Origin: Pseudomonas chlororaphis subsp. piscium | GTDB taxonomy: Bacteria > Pseudomonadota > Gammaproteobacteria > Pseudomonadales > Pseudomonadaceae | Reading direction: 5' to 3' | NCBI RefSeq assembly: GCF_003850345.1 | Contig: NZ_CP027707.1 | Span: 2,852,001 to 2,916,000, forward strand | DNA: 64,000 bases | Position numbers and translations under genes: made by a program | Notes under the pieces: generated by a model | Database searches by the model: none | What the model saw: only the letters and a program-made list of their open reading frames with translations | Told to the model about the DNA's origin: nothing | Shown here: in pieces, positions 1 through 8,168 of the stretch | Layout: each line of letters starts with the position of its first letter | How positions within the stretch are numbered: position 1 is the first letter of the stretch

Positions 1-1
1 A

Positions 2-73
2 GTGATGGCGGGCTCCCATGACGTTCACCGCCAATATATGTTCTTGGACGCGGCAGGGAGAGCGGAGATCTGA
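2..73 (+). CDS. possible 3' end of an upstream gene (partial)
   Basis: One frame is open from the window edge to a TGA at 71-73, giving about 23 residues ending in DAAGRAEI. The other two forward frames stop almost at once, so this is the only frame that could carry a gene in from the left. The piece is too short to assign to a family and could be chance. Confidence 0.3.
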   Translation: MMAGSHDVHRQYMFLDAAGRAEI

Positions 74-102
74 ATGGCCATGGGTAGGTTAGTGAGGGAG
101 AA

Positions 103-426
103 ATGAGCAACGCGTTCAGCTACGTTTGGTTGTTGCCACTGCTTGAAAAGCCATATGAAGCGGTAGCACTCGATTTGCCTGGTGCTATAGGGGCCCTACG
201 AATCAAACGAGCGCTACCAACCGAGATAGCCTTGCGACAGTTGCTGGTCACGGCCTTGGAGTCCCATTCCGAGTACTGGGCGGGGCTGGCTCTTCAATGG
301 TTGGAACAGGGGGTTCCCCAAGATCCCAAACTGACTGAACTCCTGATGCATTGCTCCGAGAGCAGAACCCTGTCTCAATCCGACCGCCACAAAGCTCGCA
401 GGCTTGCCAGTCGCGCACAGAACTGA
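103..426 (+). CDS. small hypothetical protein (107 aa)
   Basis: I do not recognise the family. The ATG at 103 follows a GAGGGAGA ribosome-binding site with close spacing, which supports translation. The product is soluble and mostly helical by composition, with two Trp and several Leu-rich stretches (WLLPLLEKP near the N-terminus, LALQWLEQG in the middle) and a basic C-terminus rich in Arg and Lys. There is no signal peptide or membrane segment. It lies about 145 bp before the helicase-nuclease gene on the same strand and could be an accessory to it, but the gap contains an inverted repeat, so co-transcription is not certain. Base composition is lower in GC than the core genes further right. 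Confidence 0.6.
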   Translation: MSNAFSYVWLLPLLEKPYEAVALDLPGAIGALRIKRALPTEIALRQLLVTALESHSEYWAGLALQWLEQGVPQDPKLTELLMHCSESRTLSQSDRHKARRLASRAQN

Positions 427-450
427 GTGTTTAATGCTGTAGCAAAGGGC

Positions 451-514
451 TGCTTCCGGTTGAATCCACAGTCGATAGCTGCCGTTTGCGATGGGCTGCT
501 CTCAGCCGGAAGCA
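451..514. repeat. imperfect inverted repeat with 13-bp arms
   Basis: The arm TGCTTCCGGTTGA at 451-463 is complemented at 12 of 13 positions by TCAGCCGGAAGCA at 502-514, with a 38-bp spacer. The core wording (GGGCTGCTTC...) recurs near 5365-5390 and, in altered form, near 6520-6550, always between genes. This looks like a dispersed intergenic Pseudomonas element rather than a terminator, since no T-run follows. Confidence 0.5.
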
Positions 515-570
515 CGGAAGATGACTAAACGCATGAACCGGCTATCGACCCTGCCCGCAATGATGGCAAG

Positions 571-3354
571 ATGACTCCTCTTGGAGAAAGTAGCATTCGG
601 CGCGAGGCGAAGCCGGATGTCATGCGCATAGGGATAAGGAATATGGCTTCGATTCAGGTGGATGGTGAGGACAAGACCGCAAAGATCAGCGACTGGGCGA
701 TTCGCTGGAGCGACAAGTACGAAGCCCTGGAACTGACCTGTCACTACCCCTCCAAGACAAAACACACCCACCCGCTCAGTAACTGCCAAGTTCTGCCCAC
801 CCGCGAGCTGACCAATGTATTGCTGCACAAGCCCGGCAGCACGATCGTCAAGCCCATTGCCAAAGCTACGATTTACGGTGACCGATATGCCGTCGTGCAC
901 TACTCGGGCGGCAAAAAACCCTACGTCTACAAGATGGACGGTATCGGCTTTACCGCCCCGACATCGATGAAGGAAACGCCGGTCTTCCGCTATTTCACTA
1001 TCGTGGCGAATGCCCGACAGGATCACGCTGAGTCGAAGACTGATCGTGAAATTGCCGACAATGTGGTGCGCCAGCTCGGAAAACTGCCCGCCATCGCTGG
1101 CACTGCCTTGCAAGCCTATTGTACGGGGCGCAACGGCACGCTGGCGCCGGGTCGGGGGCTCATCTATCCGTTCGGGCTTAACGAGAGTCAGCTTCAGGCG
1201 GTCGAGCGGGCGTTCAGCGCGCAAATCAGCGTGATCGAAGGCCCGCCAGGGACCGGCAAGACCCAGACGATCCTCAACATCCTCGCCAATATTCTGTTAC
1301 GTGGGCAGACGGTAGCGGTGCTGTCCAACAACAATGCTGCCGTGGAAAACGTCTACGAAAAGCTGGAGAAATACGGCCTGGGCCACTTGGTCGCCAAGCT
1401 TGGCAACCAGGACAAACGTGAGGCCTTCTTCGCCGACCTGCCTGCGTGGCCATCAAGCGCGCCCGAGCCGGCACCGTCCCTAGATGAGATCCAGGCCTTG
1501 CTGACCCGCTTGAAGCAGCACCTGCAAGACCACAACAGGGCGGCACAACTGCAAATCGAGCTGGACGAGCTGGTCATCGAGCGGCGCTACCTGCAGCAGT
1601 GGCAGGCAGAAAGCGATGTACAGGCCACAGGCTCGCTCGACAAGTACGGCCTGACACCGCGCAAGACTGCGGACCTCATGGCCTACCTGGCTTACCTCGG
1701 CGAGCAGCGCATTCATCTCAAAGACCGCATCGAGCTACTGTTCAAATTCAGAATCTTTCGCACCAAGCCATTCGCCGAGGGCGAGGCGCGCATGGCCGTT
1801 TTCCATGCATTGCAGATGCATTACTACGACAAGTCGCTACGGGACAAGGAAGCGGAGCTGCGGGCGTGCCGTGAATCGTTGGCACGCGCGAATTTCACGG
1901 CACTGCTGAAAGAACTGACAACAGCATCGATGCACCATCTGAAGCAGCATCTGCAACTTCAGGTACCGCCGTCGGACAGCTTCGATGCCAAAACTTACCG
2001 CAATCATTTCGATGCCTTCGTGCAGCGTTTCCCTATCCTGGGAAGCGGCACGCACTCCATCGTCAATTCGATCGCCCCCGGCGCGATCCTCGACTACGTG
2101 ATCATCGACGAAGCCTCTCTACAGGATATCGTGCCAGGCATCCTGCCTCTGGGCTGCGCGAAGAACCTGATCGTCGTTGGCGACAACCGCCAGTTGGCAC
2201 ACATCCCCGTGAAGCTGGGACTGCAGGCGCCCACCGAGGCCTACGATTGCGAACGCTACAGCCTACTCGATTCGTGTATCAGCGTTTTCCAGGACGCGCT
2301 GCCCAGAACCCTGCTGAAAGAACATTACCGCTGCCACCCCAGGATCATCCAGTTCTGCAACCAGCAGTTCTACGACAACGCACTGGTGCCTATGACCGAG
2401 GACAAGGGCGAAGCCCCCCTGCGCCTGGTGGTGACAGCCAAGGGCAACCACGCCAGGAAGAACACCAACCTTCGGGAATTGGACTCCCTGCTGAAGGTGC
2501 TTGAGGACGAGGGGCAGCCCGTCGGAATGGACGGCGAAGGTCGCGGTTACATCGCCCCGTTCCGGGCGCAAGTCAACCTTTCCGACACGCACTTGCCGAC
2601 GGATTTCGTCAAGGACACCGTGCACAAGTTTCAGGGGCGCGAATGCGACGAGATCGTCTTCTCCACCGTGCTGGACAAGAAGCGCTACAACCAGGCGCGA
2701 ACACGCCTGGATTTCGTCGACGACCCACGCATGATCAACGTGGCAGTTTCGCGGGCCAAACATCGCTTCACCCTGGTGACTGGCGATGAGGTGTTCACTG
2801 ACAACAATGGCCACATCGCCGCGCTGATCCGCTACATCAGCTATTACGCGCAGGACGAGCAGATCGTACGCGCGCCGGTGGTGTCGGCATTCGACTTGCT
2901 GTACCGCGAGTACGACCAGTCTCTGGCACGCTTGGACGCCCGCCTGCGGCCCGAGGATTCACGCTACAAGTCGGAGCAGATCGTGGCACAGTTGCTGCGC
3001 GAAGCGCTGTCAGCCCCGGCGTGCCAGGCATTGAAGTACCACACACAGATCCAGCTGGATAAGCTTGCATCGCCGGGTAGCCTCGACTGGACGGAGCCCC
3101 AGCGGGCGTTCATGAGGCGCGCCAGTTGCGATTTCGTGATCTATTTCAAAGTGGGCAAGAAACCGATAGGGGTGATCGAGGTCGATGGCGGGTACCACGA
3201 CCGGCCCGTGCAGGCAGCTCGGGACGCCATGAAAAATGAGATTTTGGCTAGAAGTGGCATTCCTATTCTGCGGCTGCGGACAGTTGAGAGTGACATTGAG
3301 CGGAGAGTTGGCGACTTTATCGGGCAGTGGGCTAGTCCTACGCATGGCGCATAA
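571..3354 (+). CDS. superfamily 1 (DNA2/NAM7-like) helicase with C-terminal DUF2726-like nuclease domain
   Basis: A 927-residue AAA/SF1 helicase. Walker A (GPPGTGKT) is near residue 224, Walker B (IIDEAS) near 511, motif III (VVGDNRQLAHIP) near 535, and motifs V/VI (HKFQGRECDEIVFS, NVAVSRAKHR) near 685 and 722. This is the UvrD/Upf1-like order. The last 80 residues (SCDFVIY, then IEVDGGYHD, then GIPILRLR) resemble DUF2726, a restriction-endonuclease-like fold, so the protein probably couples nucleic-acid translocation to cleavage. The N-terminal 200 residues are unassigned. The start is uncertain: ATG 571 has no clear ribosome-binding site, while ATG 643 (MASIQVDG) follows AAGGA very closely. 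Similar helicase-nuclease fusions occur in defence islands; a DNA-repair role is equally possible. Confidence 0.85.
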   Translation: MTPLGESSIRREAKPDVMRIGIRNMASIQVDGEDKTAKISDWAIRWSDKYEALELTCHYPSKTKHTHPLSNCQVLPTRELTNVLLHKPGSTIVKPIAKATIYGDRYAVVHYSGGKKPYVYKMDGIGFTAPTSMKETPVFRYFTIVANARQDHAESKTDREIADNVVRQLGKLPAIAGTALQAYCTGRNGTLAPGRGLIYPFGLNESQLQAVERAFSAQISVIEGPPGTGKTQTILNILANILLRGQTVAVLSNNNAAVENVYEKLEKYGLGHLVAKLGNQDKREAFFADLPAWPSSAPEPAPSLDEIQALLTRLKQHLQDHNRAAQLQIELDELVIERRYLQQWQAESDVQATGSLDKYGLTPRKTADLMAYLAYLGEQRIHLKDRIELLFKFRIFRTKPFAEGEARMAVFHALQMHYYDKSLRDKEAELRACRESLARANFTALLKELTTASMHHLKQHLQLQVPPSDSFDAKTYRNHFDAFVQRFPILGSGTHSIVNSIAPGAILDYVIIDEASLQDIVPGILPLGCAKNLIVVGDNRQLAHIPVKLGLQAPTEAYDCERYSLLDSCISVFQDALPRTLLKEHYRCHPRIIQFCNQQFYDNALVPMTEDKGEAPLRLVVTAKGNHARKNTNLRELDSLLKVLEDEGQPVGMDGEGRGYIAPFRAQVNLSDTHLPTDFVKDTVHKFQGRECDEIVFSTVLDKKRYNQARTRLDFVDDPRMINVAVSRAKHRFTLVTGDEVFTDNNGHIAALIRYISYYAQDEQIVRAPVVSAFDLLYREYDQSLARLDARLRPEDSRYKSEQIVAQLLREALSAPACQALKYHTQIQLDKLASPGSLDWTEPQRAFMRRASCDFVIYFKVGKKPIGVIEVDGGYHDRPVQAARDAMKNEILARSGIPILRLRTVESDIERRVGDFIGQWASPTHGA

Positions 3355-3414
3355 GCACTGGGTCAGAGGCCGTCAGTCGCTGATGGTAGCAATCGACCCA
3401 AAGCGGTCAAATCA

Positions 3415-3714
3415 CTAAACGCATGTTCCACCGACAAAGAATGGGATTCGCTGAATTTCCGCCTCGCTCATTACTCGCCAATCATTTGGCAAAATACCGT
3501 ACTCGAACTCGGCGCTTTCTAGTGCCTCATCCAATCCCAGCATCAAGTGGTCGCCTTCAATTTGGAGTTTTCCGTAGTCATTAAAGCGTATCTCCAGATA
3601 CACCAGGCCATCGTCTTCGGCCTTCAGGCCGAAAAGCACGATAGCGGTAACGTCAGGCCGGAAATCGCTGATTTTCCTTACATAAGCCAATAGGTGACTT
3701 GTGGGCTGGGGCAT
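3415..3714 (-). CDS. hypothetical protein (99 aa)
   Basis: I do not recognise the family. This is a small acidic soluble protein with alternating beta-like stretches (TAIVLFGL, LVYLEIRF, LQIEGDHLMLG) and no membrane segment or signal peptide. It is the last of three minus-strand genes (4385-5185, 3779-4369, then this), with a 64-bp gap to the gene before it. Size, charge and position after an SseB-like gene and an immunity-like gene would fit a small immunity or chaperone-type protein, but nothing in the sequence proves this. No convincing ribosome-binding site precedes the ATG used here. Confidence 0.55.
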   Translation of the reverse strand: MPQPTSHLLAYVRKISDFRPDVTAIVLFGLKAEDDGLVYLEIRFNDYGKLQIEGDHLMLGLDEALESAEFEYGILPNDWRVMSEAEIQRIPFFVGGTCV

Positions 3715-3778
3715 GGCGTCGGCCGCATCTATTGATGGTGGGTTATGGCATTTTATATGACTGCTCCTTGGCGTCGGC

Positions 3779-4369
3779 TCAGCACAACCTCTCGCGCACA
3801 GCCATCAACACCGCTTCGATGTGCCAGGTTTCGACGCCGATGGCGACTGCTTCGCCGGCATCAAGCACTAACTCGATTTGGGTGGTTATGCCTTGTTCGA
3901 GAAGCAGTCGCTGCGCGTCTTCAAGAAGCCTGCGTTTACCTGTGAGCCAAAGTCGTTGTATGCCAGTCAGCAACGCAAGGGTTTGCGGGTAGGTGCACTG
4001 CAGTTTTCGACGCAAATTGACCAGCGCCGGTTTGTCGCCTCGGTCAATTGCCGGGGTCAGTACATACTGGTTGCCCGACGCTGCCTCCAGGTCGTATTTG
4101 TCTTGCAGATACTCATCGACACTCATGCAACTGACGACCGTCTCACGCTCGCCCGTAATGACGTTGATCAAGTTCGCGTTAACACCGACGTAGCAGAATT
4201 CCGTCATGCCGTGGACGACGTAATCCTCACTGTTACTGCGAATAACCCAGTAATCACCGTTGGCGGAAAGCTCACATGACTGAATGACAAAACGCTCAGG
4301 TTTGCCATCTCTCATGACGCCGTCAAACAGGCCAAGCACGATTTCGCAGGCCTGCTCTGCGGTTAGCAC
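3779..4369 (-). CDS. hypothetical protein, YrhB/immunity-35-like N-terminus
   Basis: A 196-residue soluble protein starting at a GTG. The first 80 residues have the layout of the YrhB/Imm35 fold: a helix (LTAEQACEIVLGLF), strands (RFVIQSCELSANGDYWVIRS), then a short strand just before ITGE, as in proteins that end this domain with V-x-x-x-TG. The C-terminal half is unassigned. The start lies 15 bp after the stop of the SseB-like gene, so the two are almost certainly co-transcribed and possibly translationally linked. Imm35-type proteins often neutralise peptidase toxins; no partner toxin is visible nearby, so this would be an orphan. The family call is tentative. Confidence 0.55.
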   Translation of the reverse strand: MLTAEQACEIVLGLFDGVMRDGKPERFVIQSCELSANGDYWVIRSNSEDYVVHGMTEFCYVGVNANLINVITGERETVVSCMSVDEYLQDKYDLEAASGNQYVLTPAIDRGDKPALVNLRRKLQCTYPQTLALLTGIQRLWLTGKRRLLEDAQRLLLEQGITTQIELVLDAGEAVAIGVETWHIEAVLMAVRERLC

Positions 4370-4384
4370 GGCGTTTGATCTCTG

Positions 4385-5185
4385 TCACGCTTTGCCAAAG
4401 CCAAACAATGAACGCAGCCAGCCTGCCGACTTCCGTTCATAGAAGGGGGCGGTTTGCTTTAGGAAGTAATCGCTAAGGCCTGACTCCCCTTCGTGAACGC
4501 GATAGAGGTCAACGGGTTCACCATCCGGAGCAGTATCCCCGGCAACGTTACCGGCTTCGCGCATGACCAGTTCAATATCTCCGTCCGCTTCAATACCAAT
4601 GATCAGATGAGGCTTTTGATCAGACGATGCGTCATGCATCAACGCAAGAAACGCACGCTTTACGTTGCGATGTTTGGCGAGTAATTGTGTGAGCGAATTG
4701 ACCATCTTCGACGGATATTGCGACGGCTGTCCGAGCAGCACTTTGGTGTCTTTTTCGACCGTGCGCTGCACTGGCTTTTGGCCGATCTCGTCGGAGAGCA
4801 GATGGCGCACTTCCTCCGGGAAAAACTCTTTCCCGTAAGGAGACTTTGGATTGAGGAAAAGAGGGGTACCCAGTGTGATTTCAAACAGCGATCTGGCCGG
4901 GATCTCTATGTAGGACTCTTCGCTATCTATGGATCTTTGTAGTGTTTGCAACGAAGAAAAAAACGGGATGACAGCGGAGCCGTCAGGCTTCTGCCAATGC
5001 GCGATGCTGATGTTGCTACCAGCCTCGAGGTTGACTTGACCTTCGCCAGTGCCGGCAGTGCCAAGGACGTAGATCGTGGAATTCAACAGAGTCTTGAAAA
5101 AGTCAGGTCGATGGGCCGGTTCATCCGCCGCCAGCCTGAGTGATTTTTCGAGGGTGTTTTCTTGCTTGGTATCCATGATGTCCAT
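4385..5185 (-). CDS. SseB-family protein (enhanced serine sensitivity)
   Basis: A 266-residue protein with the two-part SseB layout. The N-terminal domain (about residues 35-130) contains IYVLGTAG, then AVIPFFSSLQTLQRSI and the loop LFLNPKSPYGKEF, which is typical of SseB. A C-terminal domain follows (FLALMHDASSDQKPHLIIGIE). SseB proteins are named for serine sensitivity in E. coli and are often found beside polymorphic-toxin or secretion genes; their biochemical role is not firmly known. I chose the ATG at 5185 because GGAA lies six bases upstream; an in-frame ATG at 5242 would add 19 residues but has poorer context. It heads a three-gene minus-strand unit. Confidence 0.75.
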   Translation of the reverse strand: MDIMDTKQENTLEKSLRLAADEPAHRPDFFKTLLNSTIYVLGTAGTGEGQVNLEAGSNISIAHWQKPDGSAVIPFFSSLQTLQRSIDSEESYIEIPARSLFEITLGTPLFLNPKSPYGKEFFPEEVRHLLSDEIGQKPVQRTVEKDTKVLLGQPSQYPSKMVNSLTQLLAKHRNVKRAFLALMHDASSDQKPHLIIGIEADGDIELVMREAGNVAGDTAPDGEPVDLYRVHEGESGLSDYFLKQTAPFYERKSAGWLRSLFGFGKA

Positions 5186-5516
5186 CGGCAGTTCCATCAA
5201 AACAGACAAAAAGTGAGCGGCAAAGAGCGCGCAGTTTTTCACGCAGCTGTGAAAACAGGAAGAACAGGAGGCTAATAAATCTGAAGCATACGGAGAGTCA
5301 CCCTGAACGGGTTTCCAAGGAGAGCTCCTCCATATCAGTGGTGGAATGAAGTGCGGTTCGCTGCGAAGGGCTGCTTCTGGCCGATTGCTGTCTTTCGCGG
5401 ATGTCCCCTTTGGGTCCAGAGCGTGTAAAAATCTCCCGAGAGTTAATCTTGAAGAATGGACGTGCTGTCCGCGCAGATGAGTCAGTCAGGTACCAACGCA
5501 AGCACAGGGATATCGA

Positions 5517-5978
5517 GTGGTTACATCAACGGGCGAACTGGCGATACGTCAAATCTCAGCGCTTCCTCCGGAAATCCTGGTACTGGAAGCGGAGGCAACT
5601 GCAGAAGGTTTCAGGTTCCTCACGCGCTTGGTTGCGGATTGGAAAAACGGCTCCAATCGATTCGATCAACCAGGTGAATGCCTTTTGGGAGCCTTGCGCA
5701 ATGGGCAACTGATTGCCATCGGTGGTCTTTCATATGATCCATATGCCGGGCCGGACATCGGCAGGCTGCGGAGGGTATACGTCGCGCGTGCAGCAAGGGG
5801 ACAGAATGTGGGTAAGGCCCTGGTGCAGCAGCTTTTGGCCTATGCGGCTCAGCGATTTCGTGTCGTGCGCCTATCCACGGATACACCCGAGGGCGCAGAA
5901 TTTTACCTTCGCTGCGGGTTCCGACCGATACAAGATGATTTTGCTACTCATGTGAAGTCGTTAGTCGATGCCACCTAA
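5517..5978 (+). CDS. GNAT-family N-acetyltransferase
   Basis: A 153-residue single-domain GNAT. The acetyl-CoA loop is visible as VYVARAARGQNVGKALVQQL (Q/R-x-x-G-x-G/A region), preceded by the beta4 strand IGGLSYDPYAG and followed by LSTDTPEGAEFYLRCGF, the usual strand 6/helix 4 signature with the late Tyr. The start is a GTG at 5517, chosen because AGGGA stands six bases before it. The acceptor substrate cannot be read from sequence. The HIT-family gene starts 20 bp downstream on the same strand, so the pair is probably co-transcribed. Confidence 0.8.
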   Translation: MVTSTGELAIRQISALPPEILVLEAEATAEGFRFLTRLVADWKNGSNRFDQPGECLLGALRNGQLIAIGGLSYDPYAGPDIGRLRRVYVARAARGQNVGKALVQQLLAYAAQRFRVVRLSTDTPEGAEFYLRCGFRPIQDDFATHVKSLVDAT

Positions 5979-5998
5979 AACACCATTAAGGACTATGC

Positions 5999-6445
5999 AT
6001 GCCGCTGATCTCGCAACGTGTCGAGTTAGCACGCAACGGAGCTAACGATAAAGTGATTTGCCGAATGGCCTCAGGTTGGGCGGTCATGGGCGATGTGCAA
6101 TTTCTACCTGGTTACTGCCTGTTGTTGCCCGACCCCGTCGTTCCGAGCCTGAACGATCTGGATGCCGAGGCCAGAACCACCTACCTGCTCGATATGGCCC
6201 GCATGGGTGACGCCGTTTTACAGGCAACCGGGGCCCTTCGTATGAACTATGAAATTCTAGGGAATTCGGAGCCAGAACTGCATTGCCATATCTTTCCGCG
6301 CTACTCCTCTGAGCCCGAACAGAATCGCAAGATGCCCGTATGGTTTTATGACTGGAAAACAGCGATTCCCTACGCAGAGGAAACCCATGGGGATTTGCGT
6401 AAAAGAATTGCCCGGTTACTGGATGCATCGAGACAGGATGCCTGA
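5999..6445 (+). CDS. HIT-family (histidine triad) protein
   Basis: A 148-residue HIT protein. The active-site motif appears as ELHCHIFPRY near residue 93 (H-x-H followed by FPR, a degenerate triad ending in an aromatic or Arg position), and the N-terminal strand GYCLLLPDPVVPSLNDL matches the GH-LVIP-H segment of the fold. HIT proteins hydrolyse or transfer nucleotides from nucleoside phosphoramidates, dinucleoside polyphosphates or nucleoside-sugars; which one applies here is not clear, and the third His is replaced. Start ATG 5999 follows AAGGA. It follows the GNAT gene closely and ends before a convergent yiaV. Confidence 0.78.
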   Translation: MPLISQRVELARNGANDKVICRMASGWAVMGDVQFLPGYCLLLPDPVVPSLNDLDAEARTTYLLDMARMGDAVLQATGALRMNYEILGNSEPELHCHIFPRYSSEPEQNRKMPVWFYDWKTAIPYAEETHGDLRKRIARLLDASRQDA

Positions 6446-6460
6446 GTGCACTTGGACAAT

Positions 6461-6482
6461 GCCCGAAACGGGCCGCGCTTTT
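6461..6482 (+). terminator. weak stem-loop after the HIT gene
   Basis: GCCCG (6461-6465), loop AAA, CGGGC (6469-6473), then CGCGCTTTT. The stem is only five base pairs and the T-run is offset. It could end the GNAT-HIT transcript ahead of the convergent yiaV gene. Confidence 0.35.
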
Positions 6483-6619
6483 AGTGAGCCCATGAGCGAC
6501 CCGTTGCTTGTCAGTGGCCGATGCCTGCTTTCAGCCTTGGGCCGAAAGCAACCACTCAACCGATAGTGAAATCAAGCTGGACTCGCAACGCACCAAGTAT
6601 CAGCCCCGATCCCAGCCCA

Positions 6620-7579
6620 TCAATGGAACGGAAAGATGTAGTTCATCCAGGCCGCCATGCGCAGGAGGATCTTGCGCATGATCGCCACATGGTGGAAGTG
6701 CTGGCTGTAGAGCGCCGCCTGGCCATAGGCGCCGCCGGGCATGAGTTTGGCGTAGGGGAGGTAGTCCGGGTCGGTGATTTCGATGACCACCGGCACCCGC
6801 CCCGGTGGCGGTGAGCCGGTGTAGCTGATCAGGGTGCCGGAAGGCTGTATCTGTCCTTCGCCGATCACCGTGATGACATTCTTGACCTGGCCCTTGAATA
6901 CCTTGCCGGGGATGCCGTCGAACGCCACTTCCGCCTCGTCCCCAGGGACCAGGCGCAGCAGGCTGTTCTGGCGCATCCAGGCCGCGAAATACTGGCCCTC
7001 GTCCGGAACGAACACCATCGACGGGCGCAGCGGCAGCTTGCTTGCCATCATCCCCGGGCGCAGCGACACATGGGTGACGAAACCTTTGCTCGGGGCGCGG
7101 ACCACGGTGTTGTCCAGTTCGAACTGGGCGTTGTCGATCTGTGCCTGCAGGTCGTCCACCTTGGCAATCGCGGCTTCCTGCTCGCGGCGGGTGCCGAAGT
7201 TGCGCTTGATCAACTCGTTGATCCGGTACAGGTCGCCCCGCGCCGCCACCTGCTGGGCCTTGAGGGACTTGAGCCGGTTCTCGAACGGCTCGGGGTCGAT
7301 GCGAAACAGCACGTCGCCTGGCTCCAGCATCTTGTTGCCTTGCACCGGCACCTCGATCACCTTGCCGGTGACCACCGGGATCACCGGCACCGAGACGAAG
7401 TAGGAGCGCGCCACTTCCGAATAGGGGTGGTTGTAGTTCATCAGGAAAATCAGTGCGCCGATCAACACCACGCCGCCCAGCACGGCGGTGGGCACCGTCC
7501 ATTTGTTCAGCGGGATACGGAATATCTTGAAGATGGCCACGCAGATGGCGCTGTAGGTCAGGATCAGTAACAGGTCCAT
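6620..7579 (-). CDS. yiaV: YiaV-like HlyD/membrane-fusion inner-membrane protein
   Basis: A 319-residue membrane-fusion protein closely matching E. coli YiaV as I remember it. Two N-terminal membrane segments (LLILTYSAICVAIFKIF and AVLGGVVLIGALIFLM) are followed by the signature MNYNHPYS. A lipoyl-like beta domain (VPVIPVVTGKVIEVPV), a short coiled-coil hairpin (about residues 90-165), and a second lipoyl half (TVVRAPSKGFVTHV) come next. A barrel region and the conserved tail MRKILLRMAAWMNYIF complete it. It appears shorter than the E. coli protein mainly in the coiled-coil. It would bridge inner and outer membrane for efflux, but no outer-membrane or pump partner lies nearby. It follows yiaW with a 3-bp gap. 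Confidence 0.88.
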   Translation of the reverse strand: MDLLLILTYSAICVAIFKIFRIPLNKWTVPTAVLGGVVLIGALIFLMNYNHPYSEVARSYFVSVPVIPVVTGKVIEVPVQGNKMLEPGDVLFRIDPEPFENRLKSLKAQQVAARGDLYRINELIKRNFGTRREQEAAIAKVDDLQAQIDNAQFELDNTVVRAPSKGFVTHVSLRPGMMASKLPLRPSMVFVPDEGQYFAAWMRQNSLLRLVPGDEAEVAFDGIPGKVFKGQVKNVITVIGEGQIQPSGTLISYTGSPPPGRVPVVIEITDPDYLPYAKLMPGGAYGQAALYSQHFHHVAIMRKILLRMAAWMNYIFPFH

Positions 7580-7582
7580 GGG

Positions 7583-7936
7583 TCACATCTTCCTTTCCGG
7601 GCGGGCCCCGGCCTGGGATTGTCCCTCCAGGCGCTCGACCCGCTGGCGCAGCTCGGCCAGCTCTTGCGCCAGGCTCTGTTCGCCCTGCGGCTGCGGCTTG
7701 CCGGTGGCAAACCCCCAACCTCGATCCTCGCGGTACAACATGGCCCAGATCCACAGGAACGGCCACAGGGCATGGAGGGTGAACAGGCTGACCCAGCCGG
7801 CCGCGTGAATCGCGTCCTGGTGTGGATGGTTCCGATGGACGGCAATTTCGTAGGGAATATCGTGCAGGACGATGATTCCGTAGAACAGGACTATCCCGGC
7901 GAAGATAAGAATGCCCAGCGCAATCTGATCGAGCAT
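7583..7936 (-). CDS. yiaW: YiaW-like DUF3302 inner-membrane protein
   Basis: A 117-residue protein with two membrane segments (ALGILIFAGIVLFYGIIVL and GWVSLFTLHALWPFLWIWA) separated by HDIPYEIAVHRNHPHQDAIH, the recognisable DUF3302/YiaW core, followed by YREDRGWG. The C-terminal 40 residues form a short coiled coil (LAQELAELRQRVERLEGQ) that may contact the coiled-coil of the partner YiaV. In E. coli yiaV and yiaW are adjacent, as here, where only 3 bp separate them. Function is unknown; the pairing implies one membrane complex. Confidence 0.88.
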   Translation of the reverse strand: MLDQIALGILIFAGIVLFYGIIVLHDIPYEIAVHRNHPHQDAIHAAGWVSLFTLHALWPFLWIWAMLYREDRGWGFATGKPQPQGEQSLAQELAELRQRVERLEGQSQAGARPERKM

Positions 7937-8168
7937 GATTCGCCTCCCGGAAGCCTTCAGCTCGCACGCAACCGCTTATGAAGCACCTTGGTCAGCCACG
8001 GCCATCCGACAGTCTTATGGCACGGGCCTTACGCAATCCATACTAGTTCAAGTTCGTTCATCTGCCTGGCGGCCCTCAGGGCGCGCGCGGCCTTGAACCT
8101 GGAAAGCTGCGCTCGCGCGGGCAGCGGTTTATGATCCCTGCCTGTCGTCCATCGTTGCGAGCCCGATC

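Noticed and set aside
5363..5420. Possible remnant of a transposase near the repeated GGGCTGCTTC wording
   Set aside because: Only a short intergenic similarity to 441-470 is seen; no coding remnant could be read in any frame.
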